This document shows, in pieces, positions 22,087 to 34,020 of a DNA stretch of 64,000 nucleotides. The notes below the pieces were generated by a model. It was not told where the DNA came from. It saw only the letters and a program-made list of their open reading frames with translations, and did not search any database. A program made the translations under genes and the position numbers. Origin of the DNA: Rattus norvegicus (lineage: Eukaryota; Chordata; Mammalia; Rodentia; Muridae); contig NC_086034.1 in assembly GCF_036323735.1 (NCBI RefSeq), positions 12,211,001-12,275,000 of the forward strand. Reading direction: 5' to 3'. Position 1 is the stretch's first letter. Each line of letters starts with the position of its first letter.

Positions 22087-25000
22087 ATTTTTTTAAATTA
22101 TTTTATTTATTTACATCCCAGATGTCCTCTGTTTCCACTTCCACATTTCCTCATCCTATTACTCCTCCCCTTTGCCTTTGAAAGGGTGCTACCCTTCATG
22201 ATTCCCCACTGCCCCTTACCACCACCACCACCACCCCCATCACCCCCACCACCACTCCCAACCCCCAGCCTCCCACCCCAGTTCCCTGGGACCTTGAGTC
22301 TCTGAAGGATTAAGCATATTTTCTCCCACTGATGCCAGACCAGGCAGCCCTCTGCTACATATGTGCCAGGAGCTTCTGACCAACCTGTATATGCTCCTGG
22401 GTGGTGGCTCAGTCTCTGGGAGCTCCCAAGGGTCTGGGTTAGTTGAGACTGCAGGTTTTCCTATGGGGTAGCTCTCCCTTTGAGTTTCTTCAATTGTTCT
22501 GCTAATTCCACCATTGGGGTTGACATTAGTCCAAAGGTTGGGTGTTAAGTATCTGTGTCTGTTTCAGTTAGCTGCTGGTAGGGCCACTAAGAGAATAGCC
22601 ATGCCAAATTCTTGTCTGTAAGGAGATCATAGCATAGTAGTGTCAGGCCTTGGTGTCCACCTATGAGATGGGTCCCAAGTTGGACTGGTCATTCCTTCAG
22701 TCTCTTCTCCATTTTTGTCTCTGCAGTTTTTTAGAAATTAACAATTTTGGGTCAGGAATTTTGACTGCGGGTTAGTAACCTTGCCCCTCTACTTGAGGCC
22801 CTTTTTAACTGCTGGATAGAGGTGGACTCTTCCAGTTACCTTTCCCCAATGTTGGGAATTTTGGCTAAGGTCACCCTCAATGAGTACTGAGAGTGTCTCT
22901 GGCACTTTCTAGAGGATACCCACACCTCCCACTCTACAAGGCAGCATATTTTCATTCATTCTCTTGGCCCTCTGGCTTCTGTCCTGTCCCATCCCCCCAT
23001 ATCTGATCCTGTTCTTTCCCTCCCCTTTCCTCTCCCACCCAGGTCCCTCCCTCCCTTTGCCTCCTGTGATTATTTCCTTCCCCCTTCTAAGTGGAACTGA
23101 AGCCTCCTCACTTGGGCATTTCTTCATTTCTTCATTTGTGGAACATCTGGGTTGTTTCCAGTTTGTGACTACTACAAGTAAGGCTACTATAAACATGATG
23201 CAGGACATGTCTATATGGTATGGTGGCATATATTTTGGGTACATGCCCAAGAATGGTCTTCAGGTAGAACTATTTCCAATTTTCTGAGGAACTGCCAGAT
23301 TGTTTTCCAGAGTGGTTGTATCAGCTTGCAAACCTACCAGCAATGGAGGAGTGTTCCTCTTTCTCCACATCCTCACCAGTATCTGCTGTAACCTGAGTTT
23401 TCTGATCTTAGCCATTCTGATTGGTTTGAGCTGGAATCTCAAGTTTGTTTTGATTTCAATTCTCTGATCACTAAGGACTTTGAACATTTCTTTAAGCGCT
23501 TCTTGGACATTGGAGATTCTTCTGTTGTGAATTCTCTATTTATCCATGTGCCCCATTTTTAAAATTAGGTTGTTTGGGTTTCTCAGAGGTTAACTTCTTG
23601 GGTTCCTTATGTATTTTGGATATTAGCCCTCTGTTGGATGTAGTATTAGTGAAGACATTTACCCAGTCTGTAGGTTGCAGATGTGTCCTATTGATGGTGT
23701 CTTTTGCCTTAAAAAAGCTTTTCAGTTTCATGAGGTCTCATTTATGAATTATTGATCTTAGAGCCTGAGCCATTGGTGTTTTGTTCAGGAAATTTCCCTC
23801 TGTGCCAATGAGTTCGAGGCTCTTTCCTACTTTCTCTTCTATTAGATTCAGTGTATCTGGTTTTATGTTGAAGTTCTTGATCCACTTGGACTTGAGACTT
23901 GTGGAAGGTGATAAATATGGATCTATTTTCATTTTCCTACACATGGATAGCCAGTTAGATCAGTGCCATTTTTCCCACTGTATGTTTTTGACTTCTTTGT
24001 TAATGGTCAAGTGTCCATAGGTGTATGGACTGACTTATGGCACTTCGATTGTAATCCGTTGATGGACCTGTCTGTCTTTGTACTAGTATGATGTGGTTTT
24101 TATCACTATTACTTTGTAATACTGCTTGAGGTTAGGGATGGTGATTCCCCTGGAAGTTCTTTTATTGTTGAGAATTGTTTTCACTATCCTGGGTTTTACT
24201 TTTTTTTTTCATATGATGTTGAGAATTACTCTTTTCCATGTCTGAGAAGAATTCTGTTGGAATTTTGGTGAGGATTGCACTGAATCTGTACATATTTTTC
24301 TGTAAGATGGCCATTTTTATTACTTTAACCATGCCAATCCATGAGCATGGGAGATCTTTCCATATTCTGATAGCTTTTGCAATTTCTTTTTTCAGGGACT
24401 TGAAGTTCTTGTTATATAGATCTTTCACTTGCTTGGTAAGGGTTATACCAAGGTATTTTCTATTATTTGTGACTACTGTGAAGAATGTTGTTTCCCTAAT
24501 TTCTTCCGCAGCCTGTTTATCATTTATACAAAGGAAGCTGCTTATTTGTTTGAGTTGTTTTTACAACCTGCCACTTTGCTGAAGTTGTTTATCAGATGAT
24601 GTTTTTTGGTGAGTTTTTGAGGGTTACTTAATGTATACTATCATATCATCTGCAAATAGTGATACTTTGACTTCTTCCTTTCCAATTTTTATCCCCTTGA
24701 TCTTTCTAATTGTTCTAGGTAGAACTTCAAGTACTGTATTGAATAGATAGGGAGAGAGTCACAACCTTGTCTTTTCCCTGATTTTAGTGGGATTGCTTCT
24801 AGTTTCTCTCCATTTAATTTCATGTTGGCTGTTGGTTTGCTATATATCGCTTTTATTATATTTAGGTATGTGACCTGAATTCCTCATTTCTCCAGGACTT
24901 TTAACATGGGGGAGTATTGTATTCTGTTGAAGGCCTTTTTGGCACCTAATGAGATGATCATGTATTTTTTTTCTTTGAGTTTGTTTATATAGTGAATAAC

Positions 25001-27155
25001 ATTGATGATTTCCATATATTGAGCCATCCCCGAATCCCTGGGATGAAGCCCACTTGATCATGGTGAATGATCGTTTTGATGTTTTCTTGGATTCAGTTTG
25101 CAAAAAAATTTACAGAGTAGTTTTGCATCGATATCCATAAACAAGATTGTTCTGAAGTTCTCTTTCTTTGTTGGATCTTTGAGTGGTTTAGTATAAGAGT
25201 AACTGTGGATTCATAGAGTAAATTAGGTAGTGTTCCTTTTATTTCTATTTTGTGAAACATATTGAGAAGTGTTAGTATTAAAGTCTGGTTGAATTCTGCA
25301 CTGAAACCATCTGGCCTTTTTTCCCCCTTTCTTTTTTTGGTTGAAAGGATTTTGATGACCATTTCTATTTTCTTAGGGGTTATGGTACTGTTTAGATGTT
25401 GTCAAAGAACCAGCTCTTTATTTTATTGATTCTTAGCATCATTCTCATTGTTTCTAACTGGTTGATTTCAGCCCTGAGTTTGACAATTTCCTGCCATCTA
25501 TTGCCTTTGGGTGTGTTTGCTTCCTTCTATTCTAAAGGTTTCGAGTGTGCTGTTAAGTTGTTTGAATGAAGATCTCTCCACTTTCTTTATGAACACACTA
25601 AGTGCTATGAATTTTCCTCTTAATGCTGCTTTCACTGTGTCCCATAAGTTTGAGTATAATATGTCTTCATTTCCACTGAGGTCTATAAAGTCTTTGATTT
25701 CTTTTTTTATTTCTTCCCTAACCAATTTATTGAGCAGAGGGCTGATCAGTTTCCATGAATATGTGGGCTAGCTTTTTCTCATTATTGAAGTCTCCCTTTG
25801 TCCACTGTTATCTGATAGAATGCATGGGATTATTCCAATCTTCTTATATGTTGAGCCTTTTTTAATGTCCAATTACATGGCCAATTTTGGAGAAGGTTCC
25901 ATGAGGTGCTGAGAAGACAGTATATTCTCTTGTTTGGGGATGAAATATTCTGTTAAATGCATTTGGTTTATAACTTCTGTTAGTTTCACTATGTCTTCGT
26001 TTAGATTCTGTTTCAATGACTTGTCCATTGGTGAGAGTAGGGTGTTGAAGTCTCCTACTGTTAGTTTGTGAGGTTCACAGTGGGTTTTGAGTTTTAGTAA
26101 TGTTTCTTTTATAAATGTGGGTGCCCTTGCATTTGAGGCATCATTGTCCAGATTAAGACAACCTCTTGATGGATTATTTCTTGTGATGAATATGAAGCAT
26201 TCTTTGACATGTCATTTGATAGCTTTTGGTTGGCAAAGTTATTGATTATTAGAATAGCAACTTCAGCTTGTTTCTTGTGATCATTTTGTTGGAAAACTTT
26301 TTCAGCCTTTTATTCGTAGATAGTTTCTATCTTTGTCACTAAAGTATGTTTCATGTATGCAGAATTATGCTGGTTTCTGTTTTTTGTATCCAGTCTGCTA
26401 GCTTGTGTGTTTTAATTATGCAATTGAGTCCACTGATATTGATAGTTATTAAAGAAAAATGATTGTTAGTTCCTATTGTTTTTGATACTGCAGGTGATAG
26501 TTTAGTTTCTTGTGTTTAATTGGGTGTAATTACCCTCCTTGTGTTGGAGAATTTCTTTCAGTATCCTCTGCATGGCTGGGTTAGTAGAAAGATATTGTTT
26601 AAATTTGGTTTTATTATAGAATATCTTGGTTTCTCCATCTATGTTGACTGAGAGTTTTGCAGGGTATAGTAGCCTGGGCTGCCATTTGTGTTCTTTTATG
26701 GTCTGTATGACATCTGGTGTTAACTGGCCTGGGTTTCTCTGACAGGAACCAGCCTTCTTGAAGGCAAGTAGAGTTCTGTGTCCTAAGTTAGAGCTGGTCT
26801 CCTTGGAGGCAGGCAGTGTTGTCTCTGGTTAGTGTGGAACTCTTGTATCTTTGATTAGAGCAAGCTTCCTGTGTTTCTGTTACTGAGGACCTCCTGTGTC
26901 CCTTGGTTTACTGGGGACCTCCTGGAAGGCTTGCAAGCTGTAGCATTTGGGTCACTGGTATGGCCCAGTAGGACTGAAGGGAGGTAGGGTCCAGGGGAGG
27001 ACAGATAGGTCCTGCATCTGCTATACTATGTGGTTGTCCTAGGTGTCATGGGTATTTGGGAGAAATTTTCACCTGTGTCCTTGGTCACTGAGGACCTCCT
27101 GGAAATCATGAAGGCTTAGTATTTGGGCTGGTCTCTTCTGGGCCACTGACACAAT
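22087..27155 (-). mobile_element. L1 inserted in a B3 SINE, ORF1 mostly missing
   Basis: This 5,069-bp minus-strand L1 is bounded by an 8-bp target duplication. Parts: T-rich tail complement and 3'UTR 22087 to about 23110, ORF2 remnant about 23110-26460, a short ORF1 C-terminal piece about 26460-26725, then 5'UTR-like sequence about 26726-27155 with 'gaggacctcct' repeated three times. ORF2 has many stops, but the RT box FADD is preserved at about 24645-24660. The 3'UTR has a strong polypurine tract on its sense strand (22200-22285). The 3'UTR differs from the copy at 28.2 kb, so it is an older subfamily. Confidence 0.88.
23110..26460 (-). pseudogene. L1 ORF2 remnant
   Basis: Readable minus-strand segments include 'EEKVGKSLELIG' (23738-23944), 'KDLYNKNFKSLKKEIAKAI' (24162-24428), 'RPDGFSAEFNQT' near the RT start (25093-25362), and an endonuclease-RT linker piece with 'NLWDTVKAALRGKFIALS' (25498-25725). 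Stops and frameshifts separate them. The FADD active-site box survives but the protein cannot be made. The N-terminal endonuclease part (25800-26460) is the most decayed. Confidence 0.85.
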
Positions 27156-27190
27156 AAGTGTTCTTATCTGCTGAATCATCCCCCCAGCTC
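27156..27190 (-). repeat. B3 SINE, right part, with right target-site duplication
   Basis: Begins with the duplicated 'aagtgttc' (27156-27163) and continues 'ttatctgctgaatcatcccc', the complement of the tRNA-derived SINE head that is missing from 21903-22086. Confidence 0.8.
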
Positions 27191-27435
27191 TGCTCTTTCA
27201 AGACAGTGAATTATTGTGTTCTTGTGAGCATTTATACATTTCAATAAGCTTTTTGCATCTTTTATCTTTTTCTTTATCATGTAAAATTTTTTGATATAAT
27301 CATTTTCTAAACAGGTATTTCCTCTTTGTCTGGGTGTTATTATGTTCCACTATATAAAGGTTTTAGAATGTACATACCTATTCTATATCATTACCCTATT
27401 GATTTCAATGTGACGTGATTTTGCATGGCAACTTT
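27191..27435. other. Unassigned DNA
   Basis: Short AT-rich interval with no feature that I recognise. Confidence 0.4.
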
Positions 27436-27607
27436 TTAAAACAGATTTATTTATTTTATTTATATGAGAACACTGTAGCTGTCAGACACACCAGAAGAGT
27501 ACATCGGGTCCCAGATAGTTGTGAGCCACCATGTGGATTTTGGGAATTGAACTCAGGAGCTCTGGAAGAGTAGTCAGTGCTCTTAACAGCTGAACCATCT
27601 CTCCAGC
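27436..27607 (-). repeat. B2 SINE
   Basis: Well preserved. The plus strand reads a T-rich tail with 'tttatttattttatttatat', then 'gagaacactgtagctgtcag', 'gttgtgagccaccatgtgga', 'gggaattgaactcaggagct' and 'tgaaccatctctccagc'. Complement of a complete tRNA-derived B2 element. Confidence 0.92.
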
Positions 27608-27683
27608 ATGGCAATTTTAAAAAGTGGTATATGTTTTCTTTTTTATATATATACCAAGAGCCCTTTAAAGCAAGAAATGTTAT

Positions 27684-27785
27684 AAACTAAAATCAAAGCA
27701 CTCAGGAAGCTAGGGTAGAAAGATCAAGAGGTTAAGGCCACCCTGGGCTACTTAATGAGATCTTGGCTCAACATTTAAAACAAAA
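27684..27785 (+). repeat. B1-type SINE, old
   Basis: 'aatcaaagcactcaggaagc', 'gttaaggccaccctgggcta' and 'tgagatcttggctcaacatt' followed by A-rich tail match a 7SL-derived B1 in order. Confidence 0.75.
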
Positions 27786-28158
27786 GTTTACTTTAGAAAA
27801 TGAGGGATAATGTTATTTGCATGATTTGCTAGATGACAAGGTGAAATAAAGTAATTAAAACCACCAGAATGGACTATCTGTGACTCTAAGGAAAGTCAGC
27901 GGTGCTTATGAAAGGCTTGGTTGTGCTTGCGTTGTGTGTGTGTTTCCTTGTATTTGTTGGTTTTATATTTTACATTCATTGTTAAAGATTGGAGACTGTG
28001 AAGTCCATTGAGATTGAAAAGAAAACTTACAACTATCAATATGGTATTTTGAGGATTTTTTGCAGATAAAATAAATTTTGATACATAACAAAATAAAGGG
28101 TTAAAATTTCTTAAGCCACTATGACCATAACCACGTAAATTATCTTTTATAAACACAT
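27786..28158. other. Unassigned DNA
   Basis: No feature that I recognise. The minus-strand frame 27896-28156 has no recognisable domain. Confidence 0.4.
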
Positions 28159-28175
28159 GTAGCTCTCTTTTATTA
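28159..28175. repeat. 17-bp target-site duplication, left copy
   Basis: 'gtagctctcttttatta', identical to 29725-29741, flanks the L1 between them. Confidence 0.92.
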
Positions 28176-29724
28176 TTTTCTTTCTTTTTTTTATTAACTT
28201 GAGTATTTCTTATTTACGTTTCGAATGTTATTCCCTTTCCCGGTTTCCAGGCCAACATCCCCCTAACCCCTCCCCCTCCCCTTCTTTATGGGTGTTCCTC
28301 TCCCCATCCTCCCCCCATTGCCGCCCTCCCCCCAACAATCACGTTCACTGGGGTTTCAGTCTTAGCAGGACCCAGGGCTTCCCCTTCCACTGGTGCTCTT
28401 ACTAGGATATTCATTGCTACCTATGAGGTCAGAGCCCAGGGTCAGTCCATGTATAGTCTTTGGGTAATGGCTTAGTCCCTGGAAGCTCTGGTTGCTTGGC
28501 ATTGTTGTACATATGGGGTCTCCCCCCTTCAAACTCTTCCAGTTCATTCTCTGATCCCTTCAACAACGGGGGTTCTGTTCTCAGTACAGTGGTTTGCTGC
28601 TGGCATTCGCCTCTGTATTTGCTGTATTCTGGCTGTGTCTCTCAGGAGAGATTTACATCCGGCTCCTGTCGGCCTGCACTTCTTTGCTTCATCCATCTTG
28701 TCTAATTGGGTGGCTATATATGTATGGGCCACATGTGGGGCAGGCTCTGAATGGGTGTTCCTTCTGTGTCTGTTTTAATCTTTGCCTCTCTATTCCCTGC
28801 CAAGGGTATTCTTGTTCCCGTTTTAAAGAAGGAGTGAAGCATTCACATTTTGATCATCCTTCTTGAGTTTCATGTGTTCTGTGCATCTAGGGTAATTCAA
28901 GCATTTGGACTAATAGCCACTTATCAGTGAGTGCATACCATGTGTGTTTTTCTGTGATTGGGTTACCTCACTCAGGATGATATTTTCCAGTTCCCTCCAT
29001 TTGCCTATGAATTTCATAAAGGCATTGTTTTTGATAGCTGAGTAATATTCCATTGTGTAGATGTACCACATTTTCTGTATTCATTCCTCTGTTGAAGGGC
29101 ATCTGGGTTCTTTCAGCTTCTGGCTATTATAAATAAGGCTGCTATGAACATAGTGGAGCACGTGTCTTTTTTATATGTTGGGGCATCTTTTGGATATATG
29201 CCCAAGAGAGGTATAGCTGGGTCCTCAGGCAGTTCAATGTCCAATTTTCTGAGGAACCTCCAGACTGATTTCCAGAATGGTTGTACCAGTCTGCAATCCC
29301 ACCAACAATGGAGGAGTGTTCCTCTTTCTCCACATCCTCACCAGCATCTGCTGTCACCTGAGTTTTGGATCTTAGCCATTCTCACTGGTGTGCGGTGAAA
29401 TCTCAGGGTTGTTTTGATTTGCATTTCCCTTATGACTAAAGATGTTGAAGATTTCTTTAGGTGTTTCTTAGCCATTCGGCATTCCTCAGCTGTGAATTCT
29501 TTGTTTCACTCTGAACCCCATTTTTTAATAGGGTTATTTGTCTCCCTGTGGTCTAACTTCTTGAGTTCTTTGTATATTTTAGATATAAGCCCTCTATCTG
29601 TTGTAGGATTGGTAAAGATCTTTTCCCAATCTGTTGGTTGCCATTTTGTCCTAACCACAGTGTCTTTTGCCTTACAGAAGCTTTGCGGTTTTATGAGATC
29701 CCATTTGTCGATTCTTGATCTTAG
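28176..29724 (-). mobile_element. Young 5'-truncated L1
   Basis: A 1,549-bp minus-strand L1 with an intact 17-bp target duplication. The T-rich left edge (28176-28197) is the complement of the poly(A) tail. The 3'UTR 28198 to about 28917 belongs to the same subfamily as the plus-strand copy at 49.8-50.5 kb and is the best match in the window to the rat L1 3' end. ORF2 C-terminal sequence runs from about 28918 to 29724, where it is cut at the coding position 'RSRIDKWD'. The site next to the duplication, 'ttatt/aa', is compatible with the L1 endonuclease preference. Confidence 0.93.
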
Positions 29725-29741
29725 GTAGCTCTCTTTTATTA
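29725..29741. repeat. 17-bp target-site duplication, right copy
   Basis: Perfect copy of 28159-28175. Confidence 0.92.
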
Positions 29742-31440
29742 ACCTGAGTTTTGTCAACCTGAATTATCTTGTCTGAGTTTTGAAGGTGACTCTGATGCTC
29801 CTGGGTCCACTTTGGTAGGAATTTGTGTCATCAACAAACAGTGACCTCAGGTTATTTTATTTCAATATTCATTTTTCACTTTTTTTATTCTGATTATTAA
29901 AATTTTCAAAACAATATTAATAACTATCAGATATTGTTGACTTCTAAGCAACTAGAAGTTCTGTGACCAGTAACTACTATGGGATGAATTTTAAGACTGC
30001 ACCCCTTATCCTTTATCATTATACTTCCTGTGCCCTTGGTCAGCAGAAACACAGCTTCAGTGAGGAAGAAGGTCCGTCATACATGCACTCAAGAGGATGC
30101 TGCATGATGAAAGTGTGAGTTATAAAGGTTTCAGACTAACAGGTATAGTAACAGAACAAGCAATCTCATACTGCCTCCTACCTCTCTACTGGTGGTGCCT
30201 GAGCACCACTGGCAAGCAGCTCAGGTGAGACAGAAGAAAGCTGAAAAGGCAGTACACAGCCCTTGCCCTTTGTCAGACCAGAGCGGAAAGAGGAGTCAGG
30301 GAGAAAAGCTCTAGTTTCCAGTCTCCTCTCTGGCTGCTCAGGTGCCACCAGTGTACTGCTGTGAGTCAGGAATGGGGGTGGGGGCTAGGGGTGGGGAAGG
30401 GTAGAGCCCAGGCTCATTGGAACTCAGTCTGATCAGGATTGAGTACTGAGAGTATTAGAGGGGCTTGAGGAGAGAAAGTCTTTCTCTGAAGGAGTCTTAG
30501 GCATGGTTCTTTAAGACAAAAGCTTTCCTCAAGGAAGTCCTTAATAATATAGCTCTCTGAGAAGTCCCTTGCTTCTTCCTACTGGTTTAATTGATGGTGG
30601 GTGTGAATGCATGAACTTTTTTTCTGGGAGAATCATGTATTAAATACCTTTTTCAGGGATCAATACCCAGAAAAGCAAATTCATTGGCTTAATGCTCGGG
30701 ACTATCTAGACAGCTCATTAGCATGGAGAAGAACTGTGTTACCTAGTTCCCATAATTCCCAGTGATGTGACAGGCTTACATGTTCCAGAGCAGGTAGAGG
30801 CTGGTAGGGAATGAAAGACTCTACTCCTGCCATTTTCAATTCTGAGATTTCCAGATTTTGAGCTCATTCAACCTTACCATTTCTTAGACCTGTCTGTTCA
30901 CAAGGTCCCAAATGTCCTACACCGAAAACGAACCAGTAAAACAAAACAATGATAAAAATGACCTTCTTCTTGAGCCAGAAAAACAGTCACAGTCTGTAGC
31001 CTTGAGGAGCAAAAGGAAACAGCCTACAAAAGGGAGTTAACTCTTAGAGGAATGACAGAGGTAGTGGTGATACCCAAAGATGAATTGACAAAAGTTACTA
31101 GAGATGCGATATCCACTGAAGTTGTACCATTCCTCCTTCTGGACTCTGTCCAGCCAGGATCCTCTGTGAATTGATGAAGATACAGATTGGATACTTCTTC
31201 TGGATACTGGGAACTTGGTGAGGCCAAATTTCTGGGAAAGAACATAATTAGCACAAGTGTTATGACCTTCAATTATTTGAGTTTAAAGAGTAAGGAACCA
31301 AATTCTGGTGACAGGGGATAGATGACAGTTGTTGGTCCATTTTCTGGGAAAATTTGAATCCCCTCTTTTGTATTCTTGGTCATTGACAAATTCACAAACA
31401 GACTTGGAATTTAATTAAATGACAGTTGTTTTTGTTTATT
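29742..31440. other. Unassigned DNA
   Basis: I recognise no gene or interspersed repeat. A near-perfect 18-nt inverted repeat lies at 30188-30205 and 30335-30352. The minus-strand frame at 31024-31272 has no recognisable domain. Confidence 0.4.
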
Positions 31441-31476
31441 TGGTTGGTTGGTTGGTTTTGGGTTTGGGTTTTGGGT

Positions 31477-31524
<48 letters not shown>

Positions 31525-31535
31525 TGTGTGTGTGT
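31441..31535. repeat. (GGTT)n-(TG)n microsatellite
   Basis: A few TGGT units (31441-31458) and a 'gggttt' stretch are followed by about 22 TG units (31478-31522) and an imperfect extension. It makes the poly Val/Cys chance frame here. Confidence 0.95.
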
Positions 31536-33542
31536 TTTAGAGAATAAACAGGGAAGGCAAGCTGAGAAGTCTCAACAGTTGCCAGGAGAAGGAAGACAGA
31601 GAAAAGAAAAAGTTAAAGCCATGCCTTTTGAGTTGAAGCATGAAAGGTAGCTTCAGCAAGCTGATAACTTCAAGGAAGATAAACAACTACATAGTAGAAA
31701 GGGGAGGGGGACTGCCAGAAAAAGAGTGAGAAACCATACTTAGGCTTTGACCAATATCCAAGAGGAAAAGACAGGAAAGTAAAAGTTATGTTTCTCTGAG
31801 TTACTCAGAAAAGTGTGTAGTCTCTGCAGGGCTACATAATATGATGGGAGGTCTGTAGGTGACTGCAGGGAGAAGGGGTTTCTTAAGTCAGTGAGTACAT
31901 TATAGCATTGGGACGATAATTACTCCTCACAGGTCTTTAGTCTGCCCTCTAGTGAATCAGCTTTCCTGGGGTTAGACTCTCGGGCAAGTGATTGACAAAT
32001 CCAAATAGACTCTGAAAGGGGAAAAGAATAGTATGTAATGTTTTAATCTGTTGAGCAAATAAAAATATTGTATCTCTCTTATCCATTTTTATCCATTCTT
32101 ACAACCAGCAGCTAATGTGGGATATTCCAGATGCTTTCCTTCACAATGTTATCAGGGAATTTTCAACAGCCTTAAGGGTGTTAATTCCTTAATCTCTATA
32201 AAATTATAACCTCCAAGAGTTAATACACTAAAAATACTTAGAAAGGAAACCAGTGACCATTACAACCAAGTACCTGCATTTTTAGCCTCCATCCACATAA
32301 CAAATGAGATTTCTGGCTTATGATCAGCGACAGGAGTGGAGGGACCTATTCTAAATTAACTGCCCCATTTTCTATCTCCTATCCTCATCAATGAGTGAGA
32401 AAAGTAGGTCAGCTTCAGCTGTGTGTTTCTTCCTCAGGATTCTTGATTTTTGCCACTAGTATCTGAAATAACTTACAGTCCTCAAGAACATCTGCAAAGA
32501 GAAGGTGTTGAGTATTTTTGGTCCAAGTTCTTCTACAGTGATTTTATAAAAAATACTGCTCCCTGGAACCAGGAAGTCCTTGGTAAGCGCTGTAGCCTCT
32601 GTGGAGATAAAAAGGTATCCTTTATCACCTGATTAGGTAGGATTGAGCCCTGAGATAGAATAAAAAAAAAAATAGATTCTCTTATTGGCTGTCATACTCA
32701 GGTAGCACCTGGCTGTGACCTGCTCTACTAACAGCCAACCCAGTAAGTCCACACATGCTACCCTCATGTATACAGGGCGACCAGGACAGTGTGGGGGCAG
32801 GGAGGCCTCACTATAAAAATCTAGGCACACTGCTTCATCAGGATTTTTCCCACACCAGCCCCAAACAAGCTGTCCTTTATTTCCTGAGACTTTCAAAGGG
32901 TGCAGGTGGTGATGGATTAATGGTGAATAACTTTATTATTCTTAGCCAGTAGCCCTCTTGCAAAGCTGGAGTAACTCCCTGGCTGCCCAGGCCTGAGAGA
33001 TGACTATGGGTCTAGACTGTGGTTTGGGGTTTGTTCTACTTTTATTGTGAGCTAAACCTCCAACGATTCCTCCATCCCAGGAGGTTACTATTGATTTACC
33101 CTGCCTGTGAAACAACAGATCAAGGCAGCAGAGAGAATGCAAAGGCAATGGCATACTAATGTCAGACCTGGGAAATTTCTGTCATAGGGAACACAGCGCA
33201 GAATGCCGACTTGGCCGTCTTCCAATTAAGTATTTGAAGATGATTAGCTGACTCACTCGTAAGAGTTTGGAGGTGTGTGGGCTCTCTGCCTCACTGGGAT
33301 TGCTTTGTTCTGGGGAGTACTGATTATGGAGTTCCTTAAGATGCCTCAAAGGGCAGCTCCTCCCCTGGCCCACCCTCTCTTCTGATTACCAGGGTCCTTC
33401 TTACATTTGCCAGTGACAGAATTATACATTTCCTTTACAGCCTGCCTCCCCAACAAATGAACCAAAATTAGAGGGAGCGAGAGAGGGAGAGGGGAAGAAA
33501 AAAATGAGAGAGCTCATTTGATTTTCTTAAGAATTTTACTTC
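31536..33542. other. Unassigned DNA
   Basis: About 2 kb with no repeat or gene that I recognise. A purine-rich stretch lies at 33470-33510. The short frames at 32450-32632 (plus) and 32633-32896 (minus) have no recognisable domain. Confidence 0.4.

Positions 33543-33583
<41 letters not shown>
33543..33583. repeat. (CA)n microsatellite
   Basis: About 19 CA units followed by 'cgcacatttgcacatac'. Confidence 0.95.
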
Positions 33584-33584
<1 letters not shown>

Positions 33585-33739
33585 TTTGCACATACTCTGG
33601 TGACCTTCAACAGGATCCAGCACATAAGTCACTCACCTGCTTTGTTATTATAATAGTCATTTTGTCAGAGTCAATCTCTGCCCCCCCAAAAAAATGTAAA
33701 GGAATTATTTATTTATTTTCTCTTTTTAAAATAAAATAC

Positions 33740-34020
33740 CTTTTTTTAACCTAGTCTTTGAGAATTCCATACATCCATACAATGTATTCCAATCATTCTC
33801 ACCCCTACTCTTCCCCACTAGAAATTATTTTAGTTTACAGTTTTAGAGTATCATCCATGGTTATGTGGCCTCATGTATCTAGGAAGAGCGTCGCAGCAGT
33901 AGAAATGTGTGACTGAGGCTCTTTTCCACCTCTCAAAAGGCCATGATATATATAAGTCTTACAAGCAAGCTATTCTTGCAGTGAACATTCCACAGAGGCT
34001 CATAAAAGAACTTGAAAGAT
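33740..34020 (-). repeat. Possible old rodent retroposon fragment
   Basis: 'gagaattccatacatccata' followed by 'tcacccctactcttcccc' resembles the complement of a decayed L1-like tail. The following 'tagtttacagttttagag' resembles the old rodent repeat seen at 43.2 and 60.9 kb. Weak support; it could be unique DNA. Confidence 0.3.

Noticed and set aside
22081..22305. A proline-rich frame over 22.1-22.3 kb.
   Set aside because: It is the complement of the L1 3'UTR polypurine tract.
33543..33583. Short-period repeats as a possible CRISPR array.
   Set aside because: Dinucleotide microsatellite in a mammalian genome, with no unique spacers between longer repeats.
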